Positions 9,606-18,221 of a stretch of 64,000 nucleotides of DNA are shown here, one piece after another; position 1 is the stretch's first letter, and every line of letters starts with the position of its first letter. The stretch is from Streptomyces caniferus. GTDB taxonomy: Bacteria; Actinomycetota; Actinomycetes; Streptomycetales; Streptomycetaceae. The position numbers were made by a program, and so were the translations under genes. Under the pieces are notes generated by a model. It saw nothing but the letters and a program-made list of their open reading frames with translations, was not told the DNA's origin and ran no database searches. Location: assembly GCF_009811555.1 (NCBI RefSeq), contig NZ_BLIN01000002.1, positions 806,001 through 870,000 on the forward strand. Reading direction: 5' to 3'.

Positions 9606-10487
9606 TCAGCTCCCGGCGCCTTTGCGGAACCGGTCCCGGCGCTCATGGCGCTCGGCACGCAGCCGCTCGTGCCACTCGTGCCGGTCCTGGCGCAGTTGGT
9701 GGTGGCGCTCCCGCCGTTCCTCGCGCAGCTCGTCCCGGAGCGCCCGGTGCCCCTCCCACAGCCGGTCGCGCAGATCGCGGATCCAGGCGCCGCGCTTGGG
9801 CCTGGCCTCCACGCTCCCCAGCACGGCATAGCCGTTGATCACGACCTGCGGGGCGTCGGCGTCCTCGGCGTCGTTGGACTCGACCTCGAAGCTGCCCAGG
9901 ACGCCGGAGCCGCTGCTGCGCAGCGTGATGTTCTCCGGGACCCGGATCTCGACGCTGCCGAAGATCGCCGTGACGTTGATCTGGACCTGCTGCTGCGGGA
10001 AGACGGCCTCGGTCAGATCGATCTCGACGCTGCCGAAGAGGGCGAAGGCGTTGATCCGCGCGGGGGCCTGCCAGCGGCCCTTGCGGACCGAGGCACTGAA
10101 GATCGCCACGAGATTCTGGTCCGGGACCGGCGCGCCGGGACCGTGGGCGTACGCCTCCTGGCCCGGCCGGGCGCCTTCCTTGCCCGCCGCGGGCAGATCG
10201 CGGACGACGGGCTCCAGTTCGCCCATGGTCTTGGCGCGATAGACCGTGTCGATCCGCTCGGCGTGCTCCTCCGGGTCGAGCCGGCCCTCGGCCAGCGCCT
10301 CGCGGAGAATCTCGGCGACCCGGTCGCGGTCCGCGTCGGACGCCCGGATGTCGCCCTCGGCCACCGCGGCCGGCGCGGGCGCCGTCTTGATCATGTCGAC
10401 CGGCTGCCGGCCCTGCCGCTGGTCCTGCTTCTGAAGCGGTCCGGGCGGGTTCTCGGGGCCCGGTCGTCCCCCGTTGTCTGCATCCAC
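9606..10487 (-). CDS. DUF1707 protein with LiaF-like C-terminal domain
   Basis: Residues about 45-98 are a DUF1707 (SHOCT-like) module: IRASDADRDRVAEILREALAEGRL followed by EEHAERIDTVYRAKTMGEL. Residues about 125-230 contain three repeats built on AIFSASVR, ALFGSVEIDL and AIFGSVEIRVPENI, the beta-helical pattern of cell-wall-active antibiotic response (LiaF/VraT-like) proteins. The last 60 residues are an Arg/His/Glu-rich charged helix, unusual for the family. Such proteins are linked to envelope stress, but no sensor kinase lies nearby. ATG at 10487 is the probable start. Confidence 0.8.
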   Translation of the reverse strand: MDADNGGRPGPENPPGPLQKQDQRQGRQPVDMIKTAPAPAAVAEGDIRASDADRDRVAEILREALAEGRLDPEEHAERIDTVYRAKTMGELEPVVRDLPAAGKEGARPGQEAYAHGPGAPVPDQNLVAIFSASVRKGRWQAPARINAFALFGSVEIDLTEAVFPQQQVQINVTAIFGSVEIRVPENITLRSSGSGVLGSFEVESNDAEDADAPQVVINGYAVLGSVEARPKRGAWIRDLRDRLWEGHRALRDELREERRERHHQLRQDRHEWHERLRAERHERRDRFRKGAGS

Positions 10488-10505
10488 GGCCCCAGCGTAC
10501 CGAAA

Positions 10506-10519
10506 CGCGATAGATCGCG
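10506..10519. promoter_or_regulatory. CGCGAT-AG-ATCGCG dyad in a divergent promoter region
   Basis: A perfect 6-bp inverted repeat with a 2-bp centre lies between the divergent DUF1707 and fumarase genes, 19 bp from the DUF1707 start. The symmetry is that of an operator; no binding protein is known to me. Confidence 0.35.
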
Positions 10520-10653
10520 ACCAGGGATCGACCGCTACGGCCTCGTACCGACTGAGCCTTACCTCACAGCGGCGTCCGCGCGCCAGGGTTCTACGCTGTG
10601 GAGGCGCTGCCGTAGATGTCAGCCGGACCTCTCCGAGTAAGGAATGACCTTCG

Positions 10654-12327
<1,674 letters not shown>

Positions 12328-12356
12328 CGCACCCGGCCCCACCGGCAAAACCCCGC

Positions 12357-12385
12357 AGAGCCCCTGACGTGAAGTCGGGGGCTCT
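12357..12385 (+). terminator. terminator of the class I fumarase gene
   Basis: Stem AGAGCCCCTGAC/GTCGGGGGCTCT (12357-12368 and 12374-12385, one G-U pair) with a 5-nt loop, followed by gttgttgt. It lies 30 bp after the stop and separates the fumarase from the convergent tetR operon. Confidence 0.8.
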
Positions 12386-12427
12386 GTTGTTGTCGGCCGG
12401 ACCGCCGGACCGCCGCGAAGAGCGGGC

Positions 12428-13066
12428 CTATCCCCGCCGCGCCGCGCTGCGTCGGAGATGGGCGCGTACGGCGCGTTGGGCGACCGGGCCCAGGTCCTCC
12501 AGTACGGCGACCAGGCCGGACAGCTGTTCCAGGGCGTCCAGGGCGGCCAGCGCGCCGTCCGGGTCCACGCCCTCGTAGAGCTCCAGGCCGACGAAGGAGG
12601 CGGCGAGGGCACGGGAGAGGCCGGGGACGTCGACGAAGGCGGCGATCGGGGTGTCGGTGAGTACGCGTGCCAGGACCTGTTCGATCTCGTCGATCCACAG
12701 GGCGAGTCCGGCCGCGGTCGCGGGGGCGAGACGGGGCTGGGTCTGGGCGCCGGCCAGGAGCTGGGCGAGGACTGCGACATGGCCGCCGGCGCGCTGCTCG
12801 GTGTGCAGGTTCCGTCCCAGTTCCAGGAGTTCGGCGAGGCTGCCGACCCGGGAGAGGCCCTCCCGGTAGCCCGCGAGGCGCTGCTCCGCGCCGTAGCGGC
12901 AGGCGGCGGCGAGGAGTTCGTCGACGCTGCCGAAGTGGTAGAAGACCAGGGCCTGGTTGACGCCCGCGGCGGCGGCGATGGTGCGGGCCGAGGTCTTGGC
13001 GATGCCCTGCTCGGTGACCGTGCGCAGGGCTCCTTCGAGCAGTTTCGTACGGGTGTCGGCGCTCAC
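12428..13066 (-). CDS. TetR-family transcriptional regulator
   Basis: A 212-residue repressor-type protein. Residues 1-50 are the TetR helix-turn-helix (MSADTRTKLLEGALR, then IAAAAGVNQALVFYHFGSVDELL). The rest is a helical ligand-binding domain rich in Leu and Ala. It is the last gene of a three-gene operon; its ATG overlaps the stop of the DUF4166 gene by 4 nt. Twin palindromes at the operon promoter (14500-14551) are the obvious binding sites, implying autoregulation. Confidence 0.9.
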   Translation of the reverse strand: MSADTRTKLLEGALRTVTEQGIAKTSARTIAAAAGVNQALVFYHFGSVDELLAAACRYGAEQRLAGYREGLSRVGSLAELLELGRNLHTEQRAGGHVAVLAQLLAGAQTQPRLAPATAAGLALWIDEIEQVLARVLTDTPIAAFVDVPGLSRALAASFVGLELYEGVDPDGALAALDALEQLSGLVAVLEDLGPVAQRAVRAHLRRSAARRG

Positions 13067-13743
13067 GCCCGCGCCTCCTCGCGCACCGGCCGCAGCCCCG
13101 CGCGGACGCCGCGCTCGGCGACGTTCACGAACTCGGCGTCGAAGGACCCCTCGTAGCCGAAGAGCGGGCCGAACCGCCGGTTGCCGACCCGCACCTGGAT
13201 GCGGAAGCGCCCGGCCGCCTCGTCGTACGACTCGCGCACCACGGCATCGCCCCCGATCAGGTCCGGCACCCGGACGTCGACCGGCCCCTCCCGGAAGCGG
13301 TGCTCACCGGAGCGGATGACCAGGGCGCCGGTGTCGTCGACCGTGAAGTGCAGGTCGGTGGCGAGGTGCTGGTGGGTGCCGAGGTAGTCGACGACGCAGC
13401 CGCGCTCGGGGCTGTAGACCATGGTCGCGTCGAAGCGGCGGGGGCGGCGCGGGAAGGCGAAGGTCCGGACGAAGGTGACGGTTTCGCGGCCGAAGGAGTC
13501 GGTGTACGGGACGTTCTCGATGATGAAGGGGATGTCCCGTCCGGTCTGCGGGACCAGGATGTTGCGGCTGCCGCCGAGCGCCAGGAACGGCCGGACGAAA
13601 CTGCGGCCGTGCCAGATGCGGTCCATCGTGCCGCGCCCGACGCACGCCTCACCGCTGTCCAGCCCGACGGAGAAACGCCGCCGGATCTGCGGGTGCAGCC
13701 GGTCGAAGTCGGCGCCCAGGGCGCGTTGGAATATCGAGGTCAT
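13063..13743 (-). CDS. DUF4166 domain protein
   Basis: A 226-residue protein matching the DUF4166 pattern: N-terminal MTSIFQRALGADFDRLHPQIRRRFSV, then FGRETVTFVRTFAFP and a C-terminal GPLFGYEGSF. No enzymatic function is established for the family. No signal peptide or membrane helix is seen. The ATG at 13743 overlaps the end of the SRPBCC gene (13740) by 4 nt, and its own stop overlaps the tetR start, so all three are likely translationally coupled. Confidence 0.82.
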   Translation of the reverse strand: MTSIFQRALGADFDRLHPQIRRRFSVGLDSGEACVGRGTMDRIWHGRSFVRPFLALGGSRNILVPQTGRDIPFIIENVPYTDSFGRETVTFVRTFAFPRRPRRFDATMVYSPERGCVVDYLGTHQHLATDLHFTVDDTGALVIRSGEHRFREGPVDVRVPDLIGGDAVVRESYDEAAGRFRIQVRVGNRRFGPLFGYEGSFDAEFVNVAERGVRAGLRPVREEARA

Positions 13744-14477
13744 GACTGCTCCAGGGTGGCGAGGAGGGCGGTCGGGGCGGCAGCGCTGCCGCTGCGTCCG
13801 GCGGCCCGCTCCGGCGGACGCCGCAGGCAGCGGCGGGCGGCGGGGGTGACGGGCAGGGGCGGCAGCAGCAGCGCGACGGCCGCCACGGCGAGTACGGCCG
13901 CGGCACATACGGAGACCGGGGCCACGGGGACCACGGCCGCCGTGGCGACGACGGCGGCGATACGGACGAGCAGTTCCGCGAGGGCGTGGCACAGCGACCG
14001 CTCGGGGGTGATCCCGCGCTCGCACCACAGCCGCAGCCGGTCGAAGGACCAGGCGGTGGCCCAGCCCATGAGCGGCCGGAAGAGGAGCCGGTCGACGATC
14101 CGGCCGAAGCGCCCCCAGCGCGGGCGGTAGTCGTAACCGGTGAGGAACCGCAGCTCCTCGCCGTCCGGGATGTAACGCCAGTACCCACGGCCCTCCTCGA
14201 TGAGCGACAGCGGGTGCGCCGAGGAGAAGCGGAGGGCGGAAGTCCGGGTGCCGTCGGGCCGGTTGCGCTCACCGGCCGAGACGCCGGTGCCGTCGACCGT
14301 GAGCAGCGGCAGCACGCGGGTGGCATACCGGAAGTGTTGTGGCTCCCCCGGCGCGCACGGCAGGTAGTCGATCTCGCTGAACCTCAGGTCCCAGCGCTGG
14401 TGCCGGTCCGGCAACTGGCTCCGGTCCCATACGTCATCGATCCCGGCCCGGATGCGCGCCTCCACGTACAGCCCCAT
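13740..14477 (-). CDS. SRPBCC-like protein with C-terminal membrane segment
   Basis: A 245-residue protein. The N-terminal 150 residues (YVEARIRAGIDDVWDRSQLPDRHQ, FSEIDYLP, LTGYDYRPRWG) resemble a START/SRPBCC lipid-binding fold of the kind that often sits beside DUF4166. Residues about 175-215 are a long hydrophobic stretch. The ATG at 14477 (MGLYVEAR) is chosen because GGGGGA lies 8 nt upstream; an in-frame start at 14516 would sit inside the promoter and operator. First gene of the TetR-controlled operon. Confidence 0.72.
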   Translation of the reverse strand: MGLYVEARIRAGIDDVWDRSQLPDRHQRWDLRFSEIDYLPCAPGEPQHFRYATRVLPLLTVDGTGVSAGERNRPDGTRTSALRFSSAHPLSLIEEGRGYWRYIPDGEELRFLTGYDYRPRWGRFGRIVDRLLFRPLMGWATAWSFDRLRLWCERGITPERSLCHALAELLVRIAAVVATAAVVPVAPVSVCAAAVLAVAAVALLLPPLPVTPAARRCLRRPPERAAGRSGSAAAPTALLATLEQS

Positions 14478-14499
14478 GCGACTTCCCCCATCCCACGCG

Positions 14500-14551
14500 T
14501 TTGAGCGACTGCTCAAAACGTAGGGTAGAGCGTTTTGAGCAGTCGCTCAAG
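14500..14551 (-). promoter_or_regulatory. operon promoter with twin TetR-type operators
   Basis: Operator 1 at 14500-14517 is TTTGAGC-GACT-GCTCAAA. Operator 2 at 14534-14551 is the same sequence in reverse orientation with 17 of 18 bases identical. Their centres are 34 bp apart, about three helical turns. On the minus strand TTGAGC (14550-14545) and TACCCT (14527-14522) form a -35/-10 pair with a 17-bp spacer, so one operator covers the -35 and the other the start point. Confidence 0.72.
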
Positions 14552-14606
14552 ACGGTGTTCCGGAGGGGAGGTTGAACGGGCTCAGGCCTCAGGGGCGGGC
14601 AACCGG

Positions 14607-14930
14607 CCCGCCCGTACGTCGCCTTGCATCAAGGATTGCCCGACCATCTTCGCGACCGACCGCGGCACCCTGATGGTGCAGGGAGAGACCCCGGCCGACC
14701 ACGGCCTGCGGATTCCCGCACACGAAACCGTGGTGGAGATCCCGGAAGAACTTGCGCTTGACCTCATCCGGCCTCTGAGGGCGCATTCACCTGGGGGCAG
14801 CGCACGGGCCCGTCGCCAGTCGACCGAGGGCGGGCCGACCTCGGAGCATCACGGTGGAGCGGAGTTTTGCGTGGGTGCACGGCTTCCGATGCCTGCGGAT
14901 CCGGTGGGAACGGCGAGCCGACATCCATGA
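14607..14930 (+). pseudogene. remnant of a small streptomycete protein family (DCPT-ATDRGT type)
   Basis: The + frame reads DCPTIFATDRGTLMVQG, then HETVVEIPEELALDLI. I recognise this as the core of a small conserved hypothetical family common beside XRE/DUF397 regulators in Streptomyces. No start codon with a ribosome binding site precedes it; the only in-frame start is a TTG inside the upstream operator. The sequence after LRAHS does not resemble the family. I therefore call it a decayed copy. The exact 5' limit is arbitrary. Confidence 0.4.
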
Positions 14931-15005
14931 AGCGTCCCTCTAACTCGCCTGCTGGCTCATTACCCGCCGTCAACTCGGTTCCATGTAATAGCCGTTGAGC
15001 CCTTG

Positions 15006-16604
15006 TTAGAGGTTGGTCGGCAACATCCAAAGAAAGAGATCCCTCCCTCCGGTCGCGAGGAGAGTCGCATCTGGTGAGAAAGCAAGGGAATCGGCTGAGC
15101 AATCAGGAACGAGCAGAGGTTCGCAGGCGGGTTCCCAGGCAGCTGGGTCCGGCCCGTTCACCCGCCACAGCCGTACCAATCCGTCGCTCCAGCTGGAGGC
15201 GAAAAGGGATCCATCTCGAGAGAACGCGACCGCACGAACCGCTTTGGGGCCGGCCCGCGGCGTGTTGACGCGTTCGCAAGTGGTCGGATCCAGTCCTGCA
15301 ACCCGCCACAGCTGCATAGACCCGTCAGCGTGGCCGGAGGCCAGAAGAGAGCCATCCCGGGAGAACGCGACGGAGTTCACACCCTTCTCATCGCCAGGCA
15401 ATGGTTCGCAGGCTGGCTCGCAAGTGACGGGGTCCCGCCCGGTCACTCGCCAGAGCCGCACGGCAACGTCGCCCGGCCGGTTGTACGCACTCCAAGTGTT
15501 GGCGGTTGCCAGAAGACGACCATCAGGGGAGAAAGCCATCGACGTGACCGCGGAGTACCCGTCCGAGTTGCTTTGAGCGCCCACAACATCCCCGGTGACG
15601 GGGTTTCGAAACAGCACTGATCCGTCAATTCCTGCAGTGACCAGCAATGAACTGTCGGGGGAGTAAAGAGCTGCGATTCCATTGCCATGGTGTCCTGTGC
15701 CGGCTTCTCCTGTGCATTGCAGGGTCATGGCATCCCACAGGCGCACCTCACCCCAGTGTTCAATCGTTGCAAGGCGTAGTCCATCTGGGGAAAAGGCCAC
15801 GGTGGAGACGCCCACCTCGTGCCCGGACATTTCACCGAGTGATTGGCAAGTGATGGGGTCCCACAGCCATGAGACCGTTCCGCTGCCCGAACATGCGGTG
15901 GCTATGGCAATGCCGTCAGGATGAAAGGCTACGGTGCGGTGGAGCGAGCCTCGTCCATCGTTCAACCTGGCGAGAAGGACAGCTCGGCTTTTGAGAACCG
16001 TGAGAAGCGTCTCAGCTGCCATACCCTTCTCGGCCAGGGCACGCAACTGTGCCACAGTCCGGCTGCGCCGGTAGTCGCGAGAGTGTCCCAGGGGCCCTTC
16101 GACGCTTGAGGTCGAGCCTATTGGCGAGGCGGGAGGTTCCGGCGAGGCAGAGCTTGGAGGCATGGCCGTCTTGAGCGCGGCCACCAGAGCCGTCTCGAGC
16201 GCGGACACCAGCGCCTGGGCATCACCGTCTTCCGTCACGGCTGCGGACCCTCGGCGTGCGGCACGCAGAGCTTCCAGGCTCCTCCACACCTCTCGCCATG
16301 GCTTCAGCCGGGGATCCCGGGGCTCAGGAGGACGGGTGATCTCTTCGCCGTCGTTGTAGGACAGCAGCGTGCGCACCAGCCATAGCAGCCTCTCCAACGA
16401 GGAGGGACCGCGAAGTCCGGCGAAGATTTCGCTCATGGACGGCTTCGAGACTGCCCACTCATCACCGAACAGTTCCACGCCGCGGGAGCGGAGCCGGGAG
16501 TAGGAGGGGGCCTGGCGCGCACTTTTCAGGGTGGTGAGCGACTGGCCCAGCATCCGTAGCGCCCCCCGATAAGAGTCGCTGCCCCTCTCGTTCTTCATCG
16601 TCAC
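15006..16604 (-). CDS. seven-blade WD40-repeat protein with helix-turn-helix-like N-terminus
   Basis: A 532-residue protein in two parts. Residues about 10-90 are helical with an XRE-like segment (VSKPSMSEIFAGLRGPSSLERLLWLV). A linker with an Ala/Ser/Pro-rich stretch follows. Residues about 220-532 contain seven WD40 units, each with a (T/S)VAFSPDG-LLATG-VRLW pattern, enough for a closed seven-blade propeller. Unlike many streptomycete WD40 proteins it has no NACHT, kinase or protease domain between the two parts. Start is GTG 16604 (GGAGG 4 nt upstream) or ATG 16598. Base composition is less GC-rich than in its neighbours. Confidence 0.85.
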   Translation of the reverse strand: MTMKNERGSDSYRGALRMLGQSLTTLKSARQAPSYSRLRSRGVELFGDEWAVSKPSMSEIFAGLRGPSSLERLLWLVRTLLSYNDGEEITRPPEPRDPRLKPWREVWRSLEALRAARRGSAAVTEDGDAQALVSALETALVAALKTAMPPSSASPEPPASPIGSTSSVEGPLGHSRDYRRSRTVAQLRALAEKGMAAETLLTVLKSRAVLLARLNDGRGSLHRTVAFHPDGIAIATACSGSGTVSWLWDPITCQSLGEMSGHEVGVSTVAFSPDGLRLATIEHWGEVRLWDAMTLQCTGEAGTGHHGNGIAALYSPDSSLLVTAGIDGSVLFRNPVTGDVVGAQSNSDGYSAVTSMAFSPDGRLLATANTWSAYNRPGDVAVRLWRVTGRDPVTCEPACEPLPGDEKGVNSVAFSRDGSLLASGHADGSMQLWRVAGLDPTTCERVNTPRAGPKAVRAVAFSRDGSLFASSWSDGLVRLWRVNGPDPAAWEPACEPLLVPDCSADSLAFSPDATLLATGGRDLFLWMLPTNL

Positions 16605-16652
16605 ACTGCCTCCCCCGTTCGTCCTCTGCTAGCAGGGTAGGCAGTCATGGCG

Positions 16653-16687
16653 GAACAGCGGCGAACACGGTCGAACACAGCGGAACA
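16653..16687 (-). repeat. four TGTTC boxes at exact 10-bp spacing upstream of the WD40 gene
   Basis: On the minus strand TGTTC recurs at 16687-16683, 16677-16673, 16667-16663 and 16657-16653, so all four face the same side of the helix. They lie 49-83 bp before the GTG start, where an activator or repressor array would sit. The HTH-like N-terminus of the gene itself is a candidate ligand. Confidence 0.5.
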
Positions 16688-16766
16688 CGTACGTATTTTG
16701 ATCGGACTGCACCGGAGTTGTTCGATCTATGCAGGTCAGCCGCGTGCATGAGGCCATGGTGTTGAC

Positions 16767-17003
16767 ATGACGCACATGACACCGCCGCCGGCGGACCCTT
16801 GCCCGGGCGGCTCACCGCCGGAACCGCCGTTCCTCTCTCTCCACACCACCGTCGTACTGCTTGCCGCGGTCGTCATAGGGCTGGTGGTGGGCTGCATGAC
16901 CGTCCTGACCGGAGCGCCTGTCGCAGGCGCCGTACTCGCCGGGCTGGCCGCATCAGGTTCCGCAGTGCCCGTGCTGCGCTCCCTGGTTGGCCGCATCCGA
17001 TGA
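16767..17003 (+). CDS. small membrane protein
   Basis: A 78-residue protein: a Pro-rich N-terminus, then two hydrophobic segments (VVLLAAVVIGLVVGCMTVL and VAGAVLAGLAASGSAVPVL). It resembles many unnamed small membrane proteins of streptomycetes. A strong hairpin begins 12 bp after its stop, which supports a real transcription unit. The ribosome binding site is weak. It is divergent from the WD40 gene. Function unknown. Confidence 0.5.
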   Translation: MTHMTPPPADPCPGGSPPEPPFLSLHTTVVLLAAVVIGLVVGCMTVLTGAPVAGAVLAGLAASGSAVPVLRSLVGRIR

Positions 17004-17014
17004 ACGACCCAACC

Positions 17015-17056
17015 CCGCCCGGCAGCCGCGCGTCTCGTGGCACGGCTGCCGGGCGG
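17015..17056 (+). terminator. terminator-like hairpin after the small membrane gene
   Basis: A perfect 14-bp stem, CCGCCCGGCAGCCG (17015-17028) with its complement at 17043-17056, and a 14-nt loop. The following 200 bp up to the SnoaL-like gene show no further gene. Confidence 0.65.
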
Positions 17057-17257
17057 ACACGCGAGGTCCGGGGTCTGGGCGACTGCCGAACCGGGGCTTT
17101 CCGAGTCCCGTGGAGGCGCTGCCAGACGCCGGCCACGAGGAAACTTCTGACTCAGGTCACTAGCGCCTCTTGCCTGTCGGGCGGATCGACAGCGTTGACC
17201 AGCAGGTCCGGCGTGCGTGCGGCTGCCAGTGGGCTCACCCCCGCTCAGGCCGCGCCC

Positions 17258-17743
17258 TCACGCCCCCTCGTGGTTCCCCAATTGCTCCGTCGGACCGGCG
17301 AAGGACAGGAACAGGGTCCGGGTGGCGAGGAGCCAGGCGTCGTCGGCCTTGCGGAACGTGTCCTCGTAGTGGCCCACTTGGGCCGGGGGCCGGGGCGGCA
17401 CCAGGCCCTCCTGGTAGCCGTCGACCCGGTAGGTGGAGAAGTAGGTGGTGGCGGTGGCCGTCGTCGGGGAAGTGACGGTGACCAGGATGTTGGTGCACAT
17501 ACGGCGCGACAGCCGGTCGGCGGGCCGGGAGCCGAAGTAGTCGCGGAGCGCGTCGCGCCCCTGCACCCGGCGCTCGCCGTACGGCCACTCCCAGACCCCG
17601 TCGGAGGTGAACAGGTCCGCCACCGACCCCGGGTCCCCGAGATCGAGCCGGCGGACGAACTCGACGATCAGACGCTCGCAGGCCCGCTCGGCGAGCAGGC
17701 GTTCCATGGGGTCGAGGGCTCTGTTGTCCGTGTCCATCCCCAC
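17258..17743 (-). CDS. SnoaL-like (NTF2-fold) protein
   Basis: A 161-residue protein with the SnoaL_4 pattern: an N-terminal helix pair (ACERLIVEFVRRLDLGDPGSVADLF), then TSDGVWEW, a RVQGRDALRDYF helix and alternating strands. The family includes polyketide cyclases, dehydratases and many proteins of unknown role. No biosynthetic genes lie nearby, so a catabolic or orphan role is as likely. Start is GTG/ATG at 17743 or the in-frame Met two codons later. Confidence 0.78.
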   Translation of the reverse strand: MGMDTDNRALDPMERLLAERACERLIVEFVRRLDLGDPGSVADLFTSDGVWEWPYGERRVQGRDALRDYFGSRPADRLSRRMCTNILVTVTSPTTATATTYFSTYRVDGYQEGLVPPRPPAQVGHYEDTFRKADDAWLLATRTLFLSFAGPTEQLGNHEGA

Positions 17744-17983
17744 TTCGTACCAGCGCCGGACGCACGGCCACCACGGCTTTTGCGGGTGGCGCTACCGCCC
17801 GCGACGGCGCACCCGGCCCGGCGGCGGTGGGTTCCACGGCCGTACCAGGACCGCGCGGGCGGCCGGCGGGCCGTTGTGCGCCGAGGGGGCGGACGCCAGG
17901 TGCCGGCCCGGCGCTCGCGGGATGAGTAAGGCCCGCATCCACGCGAGGCAACGGGCAATAGGCTCCGTCATGTTGATGCTCCT

Positions 17984-18169
17984 GTGCTCTTCGCAGCGTC
18001 ACCATGCCCCGGGGCCGTTGTGGCGTGCGTCGAGGTCGCCGACGGCCACCCCGCCCTCGTCCCCGTCCGTGACAGCAAGAACCCCCACGGCCCCACCCTC
18101 CTCATCCCTGACGAAGCCTGGGCCGCCTTCATAGCCGGGCTGAAGGGCGGATGCCCCGCAGGCAGGTGA
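17984..18169 (+). CDS. orphan DUF397-domain protein with atypical N-terminus
   Basis: The 61-residue frame contains the DUF397 core [25 protein letters not shown] followed by [18 protein letters not shown]397 proteins usually start W-(R/K)-K-S-S-Y-S-G and pair with an XRE regulator. Here the first 15 residues ([14 protein letters not shown]) lack that signature and no XRE gene is adjacent. GTG 17984 is the best start available. It may be a truncated, decaying copy. Hairpin 18180-18211 follows its stop by 10 bp. Confidence 0.55.
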   Translation: MLFAASPCPGAVVACVEVADGHPALVPVRDSKNPHGPTLLIPDEAWAAFIAGLKGGCPAGR

Positions 18170-18179
18170 CATCCGAACG

Positions 18180-18211
18180 GTGCCCGGGAACAGATCGCCG
18201 TTCCCGGGCAC
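18180..18211 (+). promoter_or_regulatory. perfect hairpin directly before fumC
   Basis: GTGCCCGGGAAC (18180-18191) and its exact complement (18200-18211) flank an 8-nt loop. It ends 10 bp before the fumC ATG, with only a weak AGG between. It is either the terminator of the DUF397 gene or a leader structure affecting fumC. Confidence 0.55.
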
Positions 18212-18221
18212 TGACATAGGT

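Noticed and set aside
17258..17743. Polyketide cyclase role for the SnoaL-like protein
   Set aside because: No polyketide synthase or tailoring genes lie nearby; the fold is too widespread to imply that.
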